DNA of 64,000 nucleotides, from the NCBI RefSeq assembly GCF_003148665.1, contig NZ_QGGQ01000002.1:186001-250000 (forward strand). The letters are read 5' to 3'. A model generated the notes under the pieces. That model saw only the letters and a list, made by a program, of their open reading frames with translations. It searched no databases and had not been told where the DNA came from. Made by a program: the position numbers and the translations under genes. Positions 17,990 to 26,583 of this stretch are shown here, one piece after another. The stretch comes from Maribacter polysiphoniae (lineage in GTDB: Bacteria > Bacteroidota > Bacteroidia > Flavobacteriales > Flavobacteriaceae). The stretch's first letter is position 1. Each line of letters starts with the position of its first letter.

Positions 17990-19414
17990 TTATTCCTTTA
18001 ATACGACTTCACTATATTTTGAATTGATGTAAATTGACCTTGAACTATTTATGTTCTGATTATACCCTGTAAGGACTACATTTTTGTCTTTTTGGGTACG
18101 GTCCAACGCCAGGCTTGGCGGAGTGGTCAGCTTGGACATGGTTTGATTGATGGTAATCACGAAATCGGATTGTGGTAAATCGCAAGTCATTTCCGCATTC
18201 TCAATCGATATATCAATGTCTTTGAAACTATCGGAGATCGCATTTATTTTTAATGGTCCCATCTTCGTATGTATAATCGCATGCTTCAGCAACTTATGAA
18301 TGGTAACATCAGAGGATGTGGCACTCAACCTTAAGTTGAGTACCTCATTCAAATCAACATCATCGGAATAATCGGCTTGCAACAAGCCATAATTCCAGCG
18401 CTTGACGCGCACCGGTGAGTACGAGGTCGTAATTGTGGTTTCATCCCCATCAATGGTGGTTGCCCATAGGGTACTATAGGATAATTTCGCATTGATGTTT
18501 TTTGTGTTTTCAGCCAATTTAACCGCTCCATGACGTACATTCATATTGATCTTGGTACCCTTTGGCATCTTAACCTTAATGGATTTCCGAACCTTGAATT
18601 TTTTCTTGCCCTTTTCTGTTGAATAATAAAAAACAGTAGGCTCATTGCCGTGCTTTTCATGCAATTCCAGCACATGCTCCTTACGTTCTTCCATTTCCTT
18701 GGCACGCTTTTCCATAACCATTGCCCTTGCTTCCATTTGCCTTTCCTGGGCTTCCATCCTTTTCTCGATCATCGCCTCTCGTTTTTCGGCCATGGCTTCT
18801 TGTCGTTTGGCCATTGCCTCTTGCTTGGCTGCCATCTTTTCACCCCATGCCTCCATTTTTTTTTCGTATTCCTTATTAAAGCCCTTGTCAAACTTCTTCT
18901 GCCATTTCTTCAAGTATTCCTCCCCATCCTTTTTATAGGCCTCATAGTCGAATTCAACCGCAGGTACGGGAGGCATGGGCATATCGGACAAATCGATATG
19001 TAAGTCGTGTATATCCATCTCGGGCATTTCGGGCATTTCAAAATGGAAATCGGGAATATCGATATCAAAATCCTCCAACCCTCCTCCCGTAAATTTAAAA
19101 CCCCAGGCATTTTCAGCACCTGTGACGATAGATACTTTTTTACTATTGCCGACAATTTCGATGTCTGCCTGTTCAAAATACTCCTTTGCCTCTTCTTCCG
19201 TAGCACCATCAAGGATGATGGTCGCCTCTACGGCTATCTGGTTTTTGTTCCAAGTCTCAAATTCAATATCGACATTACTCGTATTGATATCGAGGACTGT
19301 TTCTGGATTGACATTGAAAACCTCATTAAAGGTCTTACGCTGTTCTTGACCATAAACCCCAATTGCCAATAGGGCTAGGACCATGGTTATCGATTTAAAT
19401 CGCATTCGTTTCAT
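17990..19414 (-). CDS. DUF4097-like envelope protein with acidic/Met patch and Met-Glu-Lys-Arg helix
   Basis: 474 residues from the ATG at 19414, which overlaps the end of the anti-sigma gene by 20 bases (an ATG at 19405 is the other option). After a signal peptide (MVLALLAIGVYGQ) comes a short beta region, then a patch rich in Asp, Met and Phe (about 113-158) and a long charged helix (about 158-250) built of EAMAKRQ, EAMAEKR and EAMIEKR repeats. Residues about 262-474 look like the beta-solenoid of DUF4097-type proteins. Third gene of an ECF sigma operon, so probably an envelope stress or biofilm-type target or sensor. Function unknown. Confidence 0.8.
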   Translation of the reverse strand: MKRMRFKSITMVLALLAIGVYGQEQRKTFNEVFNVNPETVLDINTSNVDIEFETWNKNQIAVEATIILDGATEEEAKEYFEQADIEIVGNSKKVSIVTGAENAWGFKFTGGGLEDFDIDIPDFHFEMPEMPEMDIHDLHIDLSDMPMPPVPAVEFDYEAYKKDGEEYLKKWQKKFDKGFNKEYEKKMEAWGEKMAAKQEAMAKRQEAMAEKREAMIEKRMEAQERQMEARAMVMEKRAKEMEERKEHVLELHEKHGNEPTVFYYSTEKGKKKFKVRKSIKVKMPKGTKINMNVRHGAVKLAENTKNINAKLSYSTLWATTIDGDETTITTSYSPVRVKRWNYGLLQADYSDDVDLNEVLNLRLSATSSDVTIHKLLKHAIIHTKMGPLKINAISDSFKDIDISIENAEMTCDLPQSDFVITINQTMSKLTTPPSLALDRTQKDKNVVLTGYNQNINSSRSIYINSKYSEVVLKE

Positions 19415-19979
19415 ACTGTTCGTTTTTTGATGATTGTATTTCATTTAACTTCGATTTCAATTGCTGTAATAACTGCAGTCGTAATTGTAGATTCTTTATC
19501 AGTGCCGATATCGTTTGGTCATTAGGCCCTATTTGATTGAGTTCGGAATTTAGATTTTTGTATTCCGCATTCAATTCCGACAATCGCTCCATGTAACTTT
19601 CTACCATATCCTTCGTATCCCCGGAAACATTCAATTTCGAAAGTTCAAGGTTGATATTTGCCACATAATAGTTTTCAACTTTTTTTAAATCGGGCGAAAG
19701 ATCCCCCAAGGAAATCCCTGTCTTGGTATCCTTAGTTGGATTCTTATCCACGATAGTCGTCGTAATGTCGGTATTATCCCTATTCATATAAAAGAACACC
19801 CCCGAACTGATCAATACTAGAATAGCTGCCGCAATCTTGACGAAAAAGAATGGGCGCTTCCTTTTTTGCGGAAGCTCTTTTTCCAAAAGGCGTTTAAACC
19901 GTTTTTCATGCCCCTCGATCATTGCGAACCCTTCCTCGCACTGCTCTTTTCTAAATAAATCCCTAAGATCCTGTGCCAT
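19395..19979 (-). CDS. Putative anti-sigma factor, single-pass membrane protein
   Basis: A 194-residue protein. A cytoplasmic N-terminal segment with charged helices (residues 1-43), one membrane helix (FFFVKIAAAILVLISSGVFFYM, about 44-65) and a periplasmic domain of heptad-like helices (about 105-185) that is probably a coiled coil. No recognisable zinc anti-sigma motif. Its start overlaps the end of the ECF sigma gene by 17 bases and its end overlaps the next gene, so the three are translationally coupled. Role inferred from position and topology. Confidence 0.82.
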   Translation of the reverse strand: MAQDLRDLFRKEQCEEGFAMIEGHEKRFKRLLEKELPQKRKRPFFFVKIAAAILVLISSGVFFYMNRDNTDITTTIVDKNPTKDTKTGISLGDLSPDLKKVENYYVANINLELSKLNVSGDTKDMVESYMERLSELNAEYKNLNSELNQIGPNDQTISALIKNLQLRLQLLQQLKSKLNEIQSSKNEQYETNAI

Positions 19980-20505
19980 AGATTTTTTCCTTTAATAATT
20001 CCTTTAAATAGCTTTTACCCCGTAATAACCTTGTTCTACTTGTCGTTTCCGTCAATTTCAAGACCTGTGCAATTTCCCTATGGTCGTAACCCTCAATCAG
20101 GAACATCATGACCACAAATCGGTACTTATCGGGTAGCTTCCCTATTGCCGACTTAACATCATCTATAGTGATTCCATTATCCACCGTCCAGTCATTATCA
20201 TCGGTAATCTTCAAATAATGCTCATCCAATGCTACCAAATGCTGTTTTTTCGTTTTTAAAAAATCAATACTCTTATTGATGACAATGCGTTTTAACCAAG
20301 CCCCAAACGTAACCTCTCCCTTAAATTGATGGATCTTCTGGAACGCCTTTATAAAAGCTTCCTGTATAACATCCTCCGCATCATTGGTATTTTGAACATA
20401 ACGCATGGCCACACAGAACATACCCTCACAATACTGTTTGTAAAGTTGCATTTGGGCCTTACGATCGTTGGCCTTACATTGTTCTACCACATCAATATGA
20501 AACAT
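19963..20505 (-). CDS. ECF RNA polymerase sigma factor
   Basis: A 180-residue sigma-70 family member with region 2 (MQLYKQYCEGMFCVAMRYV, DAEDVIQEAFIKAFQKI, TFGAWLKRIVINKSIDFL) and region 4 (LPDKYRFVVMMFLIEGYDHREIAQVLKLTETTSRTRLLRGKSYLKELL). It would direct RNA polymerase to a small envelope regulon and presumably its own operon. It is read first, followed by the anti-sigma gene with a 17-base overlap. The divergent galM start is 106 bases away. Confidence 0.94.
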   Translation of the reverse strand: MFHIDVVEQCKANDRKAQMQLYKQYCEGMFCVAMRYVQNTNDAEDVIQEAFIKAFQKIHQFKGEVTFGAWLKRIVINKSIDFLKTKKQHLVALDEHYLKITDDNDWTVDNGITIDDVKSAIGKLPDKYRFVVMMFLIEGYDHREIAQVLKLTETTSRTRLLRGKSYLKELLKEKIYGTGS

Positions 20506-20611
20506 TGTATAACTTGCTGTTGGTTTGAGCTGTTCTATTTCCCTAAGGACGATATTAATAGGTCAATGTTGCAAAAACCTTTAATTTTACGTCGATTTAA
20601 ATCCGATTTTC

Positions 20612-21520
20612 TTGAAACAAGTTACAATAAGCAACCCTTTCATCACTTTGATTGTATTGGATTATGGTGCGATCATACAAAAATTATTGGTCAAGGATGA
20701 TGAAGGAAGATATACAAATGTAGTCGTAGGCTATGACTATCCGAGTAAATACCCTAACGACACTAAATCTTTAGGAGCTTGTGTAGGCCGATATGCCGGA
20801 CGTATTTCGAATGGAGGTTTCAACCTCGATTGGAAAAACTATCCTTTACCTACCGTAAACGGTATTCACCTACATGGGGGCAAGGAAGGTTTTGCCAAAA
20901 AATATTGGACCATTGAGGAAATTGACCACGGTGATGAACCTTTCGTAAGGCTTTCCTATATGAGCAAGCATTTGGAAGAGGGTTATCCCGGTAATTTAAA
21001 AGCTACTGTAACCTACAAAATAAGGAATAACGAACTTTTCATCATCCATGAAGCTACGACCGATCTAACGACAGTGGTGAATATGACCAACCATTCCTAT
21101 TTTAAATTGGACAGGGAAGACAGTATCGATCATTACTTTCTTAGATTAAATTGTCCTAAAGTTGTGGAAACGAATACGACTTTATTGCCCACAGGTAAAG
21201 TATTACCTGTCGAAGGAACCGAATTTGATTTCAAATCAGTGCGTCAAATCGGTCAAACCCGATTGGACACCCCCTTCGCCACGGATGACAATAGTAGTTT
21301 TGCAGCCATGGTATACTCCAAAAAATCAGGTATTTCAATGGAGGTAAACACCAATCAAAGGGGATTGGTCGTTTACACCCCTAATAATTTCCCCGCCATA
21401 TGCTTTGAGACCCAAAACTTTCCTGATGCCCCTAATCATCCACATTTTCCGAGCAGTGTGCTAAGGCCGAACGAAACCTATCGCAATGCATCGGTCTTTA
21501 AATTTGATTTAGTAACTTAG
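20612..21520 (+). CDS. galM: Aldose 1-epimerase, TTG start
   Basis: A 302-residue mutarotase interconverting alpha and beta hexose anomers. Family landmarks: GACVGRYAGRISNG, HLHGGKEGF, NMTNHSYFKL (substrate His) and CFETQNFPDAPNHPHFP with the catalytic Glu. The start is TTG at 20612: the frame has an upstream stop at 20582 and no ATG between, and the next ATG is far inside the enzyme core. No galactose operon is adjacent. The DUF2911 gene follows 25 bases later. Confidence 0.92.
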   Translation: MKQVTISNPFITLIVLDYGAIIQKLLVKDDEGRYTNVVVGYDYPSKYPNDTKSLGACVGRYAGRISNGGFNLDWKNYPLPTVNGIHLHGGKEGFAKKYWTIEEIDHGDEPFVRLSYMSKHLEEGYPGNLKATVTYKIRNNELFIIHEATTDLTTVVNMTNHSYFKLDREDSIDHYFLRLNCPKVVETNTTLLPTGKVLPVEGTEFDFKSVRQIGQTRLDTPFATDDNSSFAAMVYSKKSGISMEVNTNQRGLVVYTPNNFPAICFETQNFPDAPNHPHFPSSVLRPNETYRNASVFKFDLVT

Positions 21521-21545
21521 AACGGAACATCCTAAAAACCTGAAA

Positions 21546-22106
21546 ATGAAAAAATTAAAATGGATCTTTCTGGCTATAGTTGCCTTAGTGGCCTTGGTCT
21601 TCCTCGTTGGTATGCCGTATATGAAAGAGCAGACAAAAAAAATCAGTCCGGAAATCACGAATACCTATACAAAGAATGGAATGGACCTTTCCATCAATTA
21701 TTCAGCTCCATTCAAAAAAGGCCGGGAGGTTTTTGGTGGATTGGTACCCTATGATGCCGTTTGGCGTACTGGGGCCAACGAGCCCACAAAATTCACAACG
21801 GCCACGGCTATCAAGATTATTGACAAGGTGTTACCTGCCGGAACCTATTCCTTTTGGACAGTACCAGGTCAAAATAGTTGGAAGGTGATCTTCAACAGTG
21901 AAATTCCGGATTGGGGGGTTACCATTCTCAGTGGTGGAAAAGAAACCACAAGAAATCTTGAAGCCGATGTTCTTGTTGTCGAGGTTCCCTCTGAACAATT
22001 AGCCACCGTCCAGGAACAACTCTCGATGATATTTGAGTATGACAACCAACTATACCTTGCGCTTTCCTGGGACCAAACCAAGATAAGGGTTCCGATCAAC
22101 AAATAA
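21546..22106 (+). CDS. DUF2911 family protein
   Basis: A 186-residue protein with an N-terminal hydrophobic helix (IFLAIVALVALVFLVGMPYM) that is either a membrane anchor or an uncleaved signal, followed by the DUF2911 core (GREVFGGLVPYDAVWRTGANE, LPAGTYSFWTVPG, EIPDWGVTILSGG). The rest is a small all-beta domain and no catalytic residues are obvious. It probably faces the periplasm. It follows galM by 25 bases, so is likely co-transcribed, though no functional link is known. Confidence 0.88.
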   Translation: MKKLKWIFLAIVALVALVFLVGMPYMKEQTKKISPEITNTYTKNGMDLSINYSAPFKKGREVFGGLVPYDAVWRTGANEPTKFTTATAIKIIDKVLPAGTYSFWTVPGQNSWKVIFNSEIPDWGVTILSGGKETTRNLEADVLVVEVPSEQLATVQEQLSMIFEYDNQLYLALSWDQTKIRVPINK

Positions 22107-22277
22107 TATAAACCCCTTACTAGAAGGGACTAAAGCAACATTCCAACTTCGAAAAGTCGCACGGGGAAAAGAGGTAGTTTAAAAACCCCTTACATGCAAC
22201 CCGACCAACGAACACAGCTGTTTTGGCTACAGTTCCAAAGATAAATATCGAGAATAGGGATTCACTAATAAAAAGCA

Positions 22278-22285
22278 TAAATTTG
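22278..22285 (+). promoter_or_regulatory. Candidate -7 box for the GT2 gene
   Basis: TAAATTTG fits TA-N2-TTTG exactly and lies 20 bases before the ATG at 22306. No TTG is seen at the expected -33 position, so support is partial. Confidence 0.45.
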
Positions 22286-22305
22286 CGCCACCATAATTTA
22301 ACGGA

Positions 22306-23265
22306 ATGCAACCTATAACAGATTCATTACTTTCAATTGTTGTCCCACTTTATAATGAGGAGGAAAATGTGGTTTTATTGACCCAAAAGATTCACGAAAG
22401 TCTTGTTGGTTACCAATACCAAATCATCTATATCGACGACTTCTCAAAGGACAATACCCGTAAGGTGGTCAAAAATATGAATGACGACTCGGTGCATCTA
22501 ATTGAGCTCAAGAAAAATTATGGTCAGAGTTTGGCCTTGGCTGCCGGATTGGATTATGCCGAGGGGGAGTATATCATTACCATGGATGGGGATTTACAAA
22601 ATGACCCCAGCGATATACCCCAAATGTTGAACTACGCCGTAAATGACGACTATGATGTAGTAACGGGCATACGGCAGAAAAGAAAGGATTCCCTCGTCAA
22701 AAAAATACCTTCCAAGATTGCGAATTTTTTGGTTAGAAGGGTAACCAAACTGGATATAAAGGACAATGGATGCGCATTGAAGGTCTTTACCAAGGAAATT
22801 GCCAAAGACCTGAATCTATATGGCGAAATGCATCGCTTTATCACCCTCTTGGCCCATTTGGAAGGAGCCCAGATAAAACAAGTTCCCGTAAAGCACCATG
22901 CCCGCCATGCCGGGGTTTCAAAATATGGACTAGAACGCGTTTTTAAGGTTGTTGCCGATATGATGCTATTGCTTTTTATCCGCAAATATTTTCAGCGTCC
23001 CATACACCTCTTTGGTATTTTTGGTTTTTTAATGATTCTTTTGGGAATGTTCATCAACATCTACCTCCTCATTGTAAAATATGGGTTTGGAGAGGATATT
23101 GGCACACGCCCATTACTGATTTTCGGTCTGATGTTCATTTTGGCAGGCATTCAGTTGTTCACCATCGGTATTGTAATGGAACTCCTAATTAGGACCTATT
23201 ACGAATCGCAGAAGAAAAGACCCTACCGAATTAAAAAAGTGACGATTGGAGACGGGGTTGCGTAA
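22306..23265 (+). CDS. GT2 glycosyltransferase, DPM1/GtrB-like, with two C-terminal TM helices
   Basis: A 319-residue inner-membrane enzyme. The GT2 domain has VPLYNEEENV, YIDDFSKDNT and the metal-binding MDGDLQND. The HRFITLLAHLEGAQIKQVPV and HHARHAGVSKYGLERV segments are typical of polyisoprenyl-phosphate sugar transferases. Two hydrophobic helices end the protein (about 230-255 and 265-290), as in GtrB and ArnC. It would load a sugar from a nucleotide donor on to undecaprenyl phosphate. It overlaps the next gene by 20 bases. The donor sugar cannot be told from sequence. Confidence 0.92.
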   Translation: MQPITDSLLSIVVPLYNEEENVVLLTQKIHESLVGYQYQIIYIDDFSKDNTRKVVKNMNDDSVHLIELKKNYGQSLALAAGLDYAEGEYIITMDGDLQNDPSDIPQMLNYAVNDDYDVVTGIRQKRKDSLVKKIPSKIANFLVRRVTKLDIKDNGCALKVFTKEIAKDLNLYGEMHRFITLLAHLEGAQIKQVPVKHHARHAGVSKYGLERVFKVVADMMLLLFIRKYFQRPIHLFGIFGFLMILLGMFINIYLLIVKYGFGEDIGTRPLLIFGLMFILAGIQLFTIGIVMELLIRTYYESQKKRPYRIKKVTIGDGVA

Positions 23266-24121
23266 AAAACTGATAACAATAGCCAAAATTGCCATAAGTG
23301 CAATTCTCATCTATTTTATCTTTACCAAAGTCGATTTTAAGGAGGTACTTCAAATCGTAAGGAAGTCGAATCCGTTTTATTTGACCGCTGCCATCTTGCT
23401 CTTTATTGTCTCAAAAGCCTTGGCGTCCATTCGCCTCAATCTCTACTTTCATCAACTGCAAGTAAAACTCACCCAAAAAAGCAACCTTAAGTTGTATCTA
23501 TTGGGCATGTTCTACAATCTCTTTCTACCGGGAGGTATCGGAGGTGATGCCTATAAGGGTTACCTTATTAAAAAGGAGTTTCAAGTGGAAACCAAAAAAG
23601 TGGTTTCGGTCCTGGTTCTCGACAGGCTTAGCGGATTGTTATTGCTATTTATCTATGCTTGTATCCTAGGTGTGCTTTTAGACAATCATTGGCTCAACAC
23701 CTACGATATTCCCATGGGCTTCCTAGGTGTTTTATCCGTTGTCGTATTTTGGTTCCTGAACAAAAGGTTCTTTGGTTTTGTCCTCCCCGTTTTCTGGAAG
23801 TCTTTCGGACTATCGGCCCTAGTGCAAATGGCTCAATTGGTATGTGTGGTATTTATTTTGCTTGCCCTAAAAATAGACACCAATAATATCCCCTATCTTT
23901 TTATCTTTCTGATCTCTTCCATCGTATCGGTATTACCACTGACTATTGGTGGTATTGGCAGTCGTGAAGTCACCTTTTTTTATGGTGCCACCCTTCTGGC
24001 CTTGGATGAAAACACATCGATTGGCATCAGTATGGTTTTCTTTCTGATCACCGCACTGGTTTCCCTGTTCGGTATCATTTATCACTTCAAGAAAATAAAA
24101 CTTAAAACGCAGGATCAATAG
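23246..24121 (+). CDS. LPG synthase TM-domain flippase-like protein, TTG start
   Basis: A 291-residue membrane protein with about eight hydrophobic helices and the family landmarks MFYNLFLPGGIGGDAYKGY, VLDRLSGLLLLF and LPLTIGGIGSREVTFFYG of the lysylphosphatidylglycerol synthase TM domain family (UPF0104). Members are proposed lipid flippases. It overlaps the upstream GT2 gene, so it probably flips the lipid-linked sugar that enzyme makes. The start is TTG at 23246, or 23258; there is no ATG near. It ends on the opposite strand to the GT39 gene, overlapping by 7 bases. Confidence 0.88.
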   Translation: METGLRKKLITIAKIAISAILIYFIFTKVDFKEVLQIVRKSNPFYLTAAILLFIVSKALASIRLNLYFHQLQVKLTQKSNLKLYLLGMFYNLFLPGGIGGDAYKGYLIKKEFQVETKKVVSVLVLDRLSGLLLLFIYACILGVLLDNHWLNTYDIPMGFLGVLSVVVFWFLNKRFFGFVLPVFWKSFGLSALVQMAQLVCVVFILLALKIDTNNIPYLFIFLISSIVSVLPLTIGGIGSREVTFFYGATLLALDENTSIGISMVFFLITALVSLFGIIYHFKKIKLKTQDQ

Positions 24122-25773
24122 ATATGCACCAAATGCATTTCATTGACCACTTTCTTTCTGGTATCCGGATTTAAGAACCGGCCTTGCAATCGGGTGATCC
24201 TAAATTGTTTTTCAATCAATTGTTTGTTCCAATCCAAACCTGAATCCTTTAAGGCTTCCAATTCCTTGTCATTGGCATACACCCAAACATCCTTTCTTCC
24301 CTTCAATTCCCTTATCGATATGATTTTTACAGGTTTCTGATTGTAAAAATCCAATGCCCAAGTATGGTTCTTCGAGACTTTATAGACATTATCGGTAGAA
24401 ATATTGTTTTCCTTAATTGTCCTGGCCATGGTCGACCCCGCCTGATACTCCAACAAAGAGGGATAAAAATGCGTGTTCAAGACCCCATTCAACAAAATAG
24501 AGCTTACCGCCCCTATGGTTATGATCCTATAATAATACTCCTCGCGTTTAAGACAGTAATAAACGATAAAAGCACCCAATACAAGCTTCCATATATAATT
24601 GTAATAGGTCTCGCCCTTAAAAACGAAAAAGGAAATCAAGGTTGTGGCTATAAAGACCACACCGAGAATAAAATATTGGAAACCCAATAATATCTTTTTT
24701 ACCCTTTTATCCTTTTCGGTATGCAAACCATATAAATACCCAGCGGATAGGACAGCAAACAAGGGCATGGTAATATTCAGGTAATGCGGTAATTTAAATT
24801 GTGCGAAACTGATGATGATAAAAATCAAAGTAATTCCACCCAACGTTAAAAACTCCTGCTTCGGCACATACTTGAACTTCGATTGAATCAATGTCCTTGC
24901 TTTTTGCCAATAGGCCAACAAACCAACAACGGTCCATGGTAGGAATACCCACAGAAAAGTATGGAAGAAGAAAAAGTAATCACTGCTATTCTTTCCTACG
25001 CCCTCCCCGCTCAAACGTTCAAAACTCTGCTCCCAAAATATAAAGAAGATACCACTTCTATTGCTCTTACCCCGTATCACTTTCTCCGGATGCAAATCAA
25101 ATTGATGATAATAGGCGTACAACATGGGGGTAATGACCACTGCAAAAACCAAAATCCCCATAAGTACCCGCCAATTCAGGAACATCTTCCATTTTCGGGC
25201 ATAGGCTAGGTGACAGAGTATAGGTAAACCAATGACCAAAAGGGCTATCTGGCCTTTGGTAGAGAAGGCAATCCCAGCGCCAAAGGCGCCCAATACCATA
25301 TGTTTCAGTGAATTTTTCTCAATATAGGCGGCCAAATGCCAAATGGCAAAAACGGAAAATCCGGTCAATACCGCGTCGGTACGGACATCAATGGCCCCCA
25401 ATACAATCGTTTGGGACGTCATAAAAATCAGGGCGGCAAGCCTACCCACATTGGGATTGTACAACAACCTACCCAAACCAAAACAACTATAGGCCCCCAA
25501 CAAAGTAGCCAATATGCCCGGTATCCTATACGCCCAATCATGCAATCCGAAAATCTTGAAAGACAAGGCTGCCAGCCAATAGTGCATATGGGGTTTGTCC
25601 AAATATTCCTCCGTTCCCTTAAAAAGGCTCAAAAAATCATGCTCCTGAACCATTCGCATGGCCATGACGGCAAATTGGGCCGAGTCGTTTTCGAAAAGGG
25701 TAACGAACATTCCGGCGATGTACACCAGAACCACAAGAAACAACAAAAACCAATATCTGGTATTTGAAATCAT
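24115..25773 (-). CDS. GT39/ArnT-like glycosyltransferase
   Basis: A 552-residue protein with about 11-12 hydrophobic helices. The first periplasmic loop contains the catalytic-type acid (FENDSAQFAVMAMRM) and the conserved YLDKPHMHYW segment of PMT/ArnT enzymes, which move a sugar from a polyprenyl phosphate to an envelope acceptor such as lipid A. The C-terminal soluble domain is short. It overlaps the PAP2 gene by 4 bases (stop and start interlaced) and converges on the flippase-like gene, so donor synthesis and transfer lie side by side on opposite strands. Confidence 0.9.
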   Translation of the reverse strand: MISNTRYWFLLFLVVLVYIAGMFVTLFENDSAQFAVMAMRMVQEHDFLSLFKGTEEYLDKPHMHYWLAALSFKIFGLHDWAYRIPGILATLLGAYSCFGLGRLLYNPNVGRLAALIFMTSQTIVLGAIDVRTDAVLTGFSVFAIWHLAAYIEKNSLKHMVLGAFGAGIAFSTKGQIALLVIGLPILCHLAYARKWKMFLNWRVLMGILVFAVVITPMLYAYYHQFDLHPEKVIRGKSNRSGIFFIFWEQSFERLSGEGVGKNSSDYFFFFHTFLWVFLPWTVVGLLAYWQKARTLIQSKFKYVPKQEFLTLGGITLIFIIISFAQFKLPHYLNITMPLFAVLSAGYLYGLHTEKDKRVKKILLGFQYFILGVVFIATTLISFFVFKGETYYNYIWKLVLGAFIVYYCLKREEYYYRIITIGAVSSILLNGVLNTHFYPSLLEYQAGSTMARTIKENNISTDNVYKVSKNHTWALDFYNQKPVKIISIRELKGRKDVWVYANDKELEALKDSGLDWNKQLIEKQFRITRLQGRFLNPDTRKKVVNEMHLVHIY

Positions 25774-26339
25774 AGTTGGTATTTATGAAGTGCAAATATA
25801 TACAACTTTGTAAAGAGCCAGCCTAAACCCAAACCAATAACGATACCGGTCAACACATCCAAGGGAAAATGTACCCCAATATAAATACGGCTATAGGCCA
25901 CGATCAGTGCCCAAAGGAACAATAGGAATCCAATACGCTTAAAACCAGGCTTCAATAAAAATGTAAAAAAGGATGCTATGGCAAATGAATTGGCAGCATG
26001 GGCTGAAAAATAACCAAATTTACCACCACAAGAACTTTTGACCAACCGCATGATTGAACTTATCTCGGGATCATAACAGGGACGTAGTCGCTGCACCCCA
26101 TATTTGAAAAAATTCGCCAATTGATCGGTCACCAAAATCAAAATGGCGACAGTCCCCAGTACCATAAGCATCTTTCGAAGTCCTAGTTGCCGATAGGCTA
26201 TAATGAGCAATACCAGATAGATGGGAATAGAACTCAATTTATTCGTAGCGAACATCCAAAAACCGTCCCAAGAAGGGTTTCCCAAACCATTGAGAAAGAG
26301 AAATACTTCCTTATCTAGCTGTACGAGTTGGTCTAGCAT
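25770..26339 (-). CDS. PAP2-family lipid phosphatase
   Basis: A 189-residue membrane phosphatase with about five helices and the three PAP2 motifs: KYGVQRLRPC, YFSAHAANSFAIA (the SGH motif as SAH) and SRIYIGVHFPLDV. The acidic residue after the last His is present. It would hydrolyse lipid phosphates such as undecaprenyl pyrophosphate or a lipid A phosphate. Overlapping the GT39 gene by 4 bases, it may recycle the carrier or prepare the acceptor. It is the last-but-one gene of the minus-strand run MATE, 75-aa protein, PAP2, GT39. Confidence 0.92.
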   Translation of the reverse strand: MLDQLVQLDKEVFLFLNGLGNPSWDGFWMFATNKLSSIPIYLVLLIIAYRQLGLRKMLMVLGTVAILILVTDQLANFFKYGVQRLRPCYDPEISSIMRLVKSSCGGKFGYFSAHAANSFAIASFFTFLLKPGFKRIGFLLFLWALIVAYSRIYIGVHFPLDVLTGIVIGLGLGWLFTKLYIFALHKYQL

Positions 26340-26344
26340 AGGAA

Positions 26345-26572
26345 TTAATCTTCGTAACGGGACACCTCACGGTCATAGAAAGCTGTAGCCGCTTCAATAA
26401 GACCCTCTGCCTCGGATTCGAGTTCTTTCTCGTCTTCCATGGTAAAATCCTCAAACCACTCTACCTCATCATCTTCAAGGTTGATAATAAATCTAGGGTA
26501 CTCGGTATGAATCACGAATATGGCATTGGGCAAATCGGTGTTATCGCCCAATATGAATTTTGGTAGTTCCAT
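26345..26572 (-). CDS. Small acidic hypothetical protein, 75 aa
   Basis: A 75-residue, strongly acidic protein (MELPKFILGDNTDLPNAIFVIHTEYPRF and so on), with an N-terminal beta-rich stretch and a Glu-rich helical end (EDEKELESEAEGLIEAATAFY). It lies 11 bases after the MATE gene and 5 before PAP2, in the same operon. I believe related small proteins are common in Flavobacteriia, but no function is known. The tight spacing supports reality. Confidence 0.75.
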   Translation of the reverse strand: MELPKFILGDNTDLPNAIFVIHTEYPRFIINLEDDEVEWFEDFTMEDEKELESEAEGLIEAATAFYDREVSRYED

Positions 26573-26583
26573 GTATATTTATA

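Noticed and set aside
18645-19349. Long plus-strand frames with many Cys, Ser and Phe opposite the DUF4097-like gene
   Set aside because: They mirror the repetitive Met/Glu/Lys helix on the minus strand; shadow translation of a biased sequence.
20326-20700. 124-codon plus-strand frame across the sigma gene start
   Set aside because: Antisense to the ECF sigma factor and out of frame with galM.
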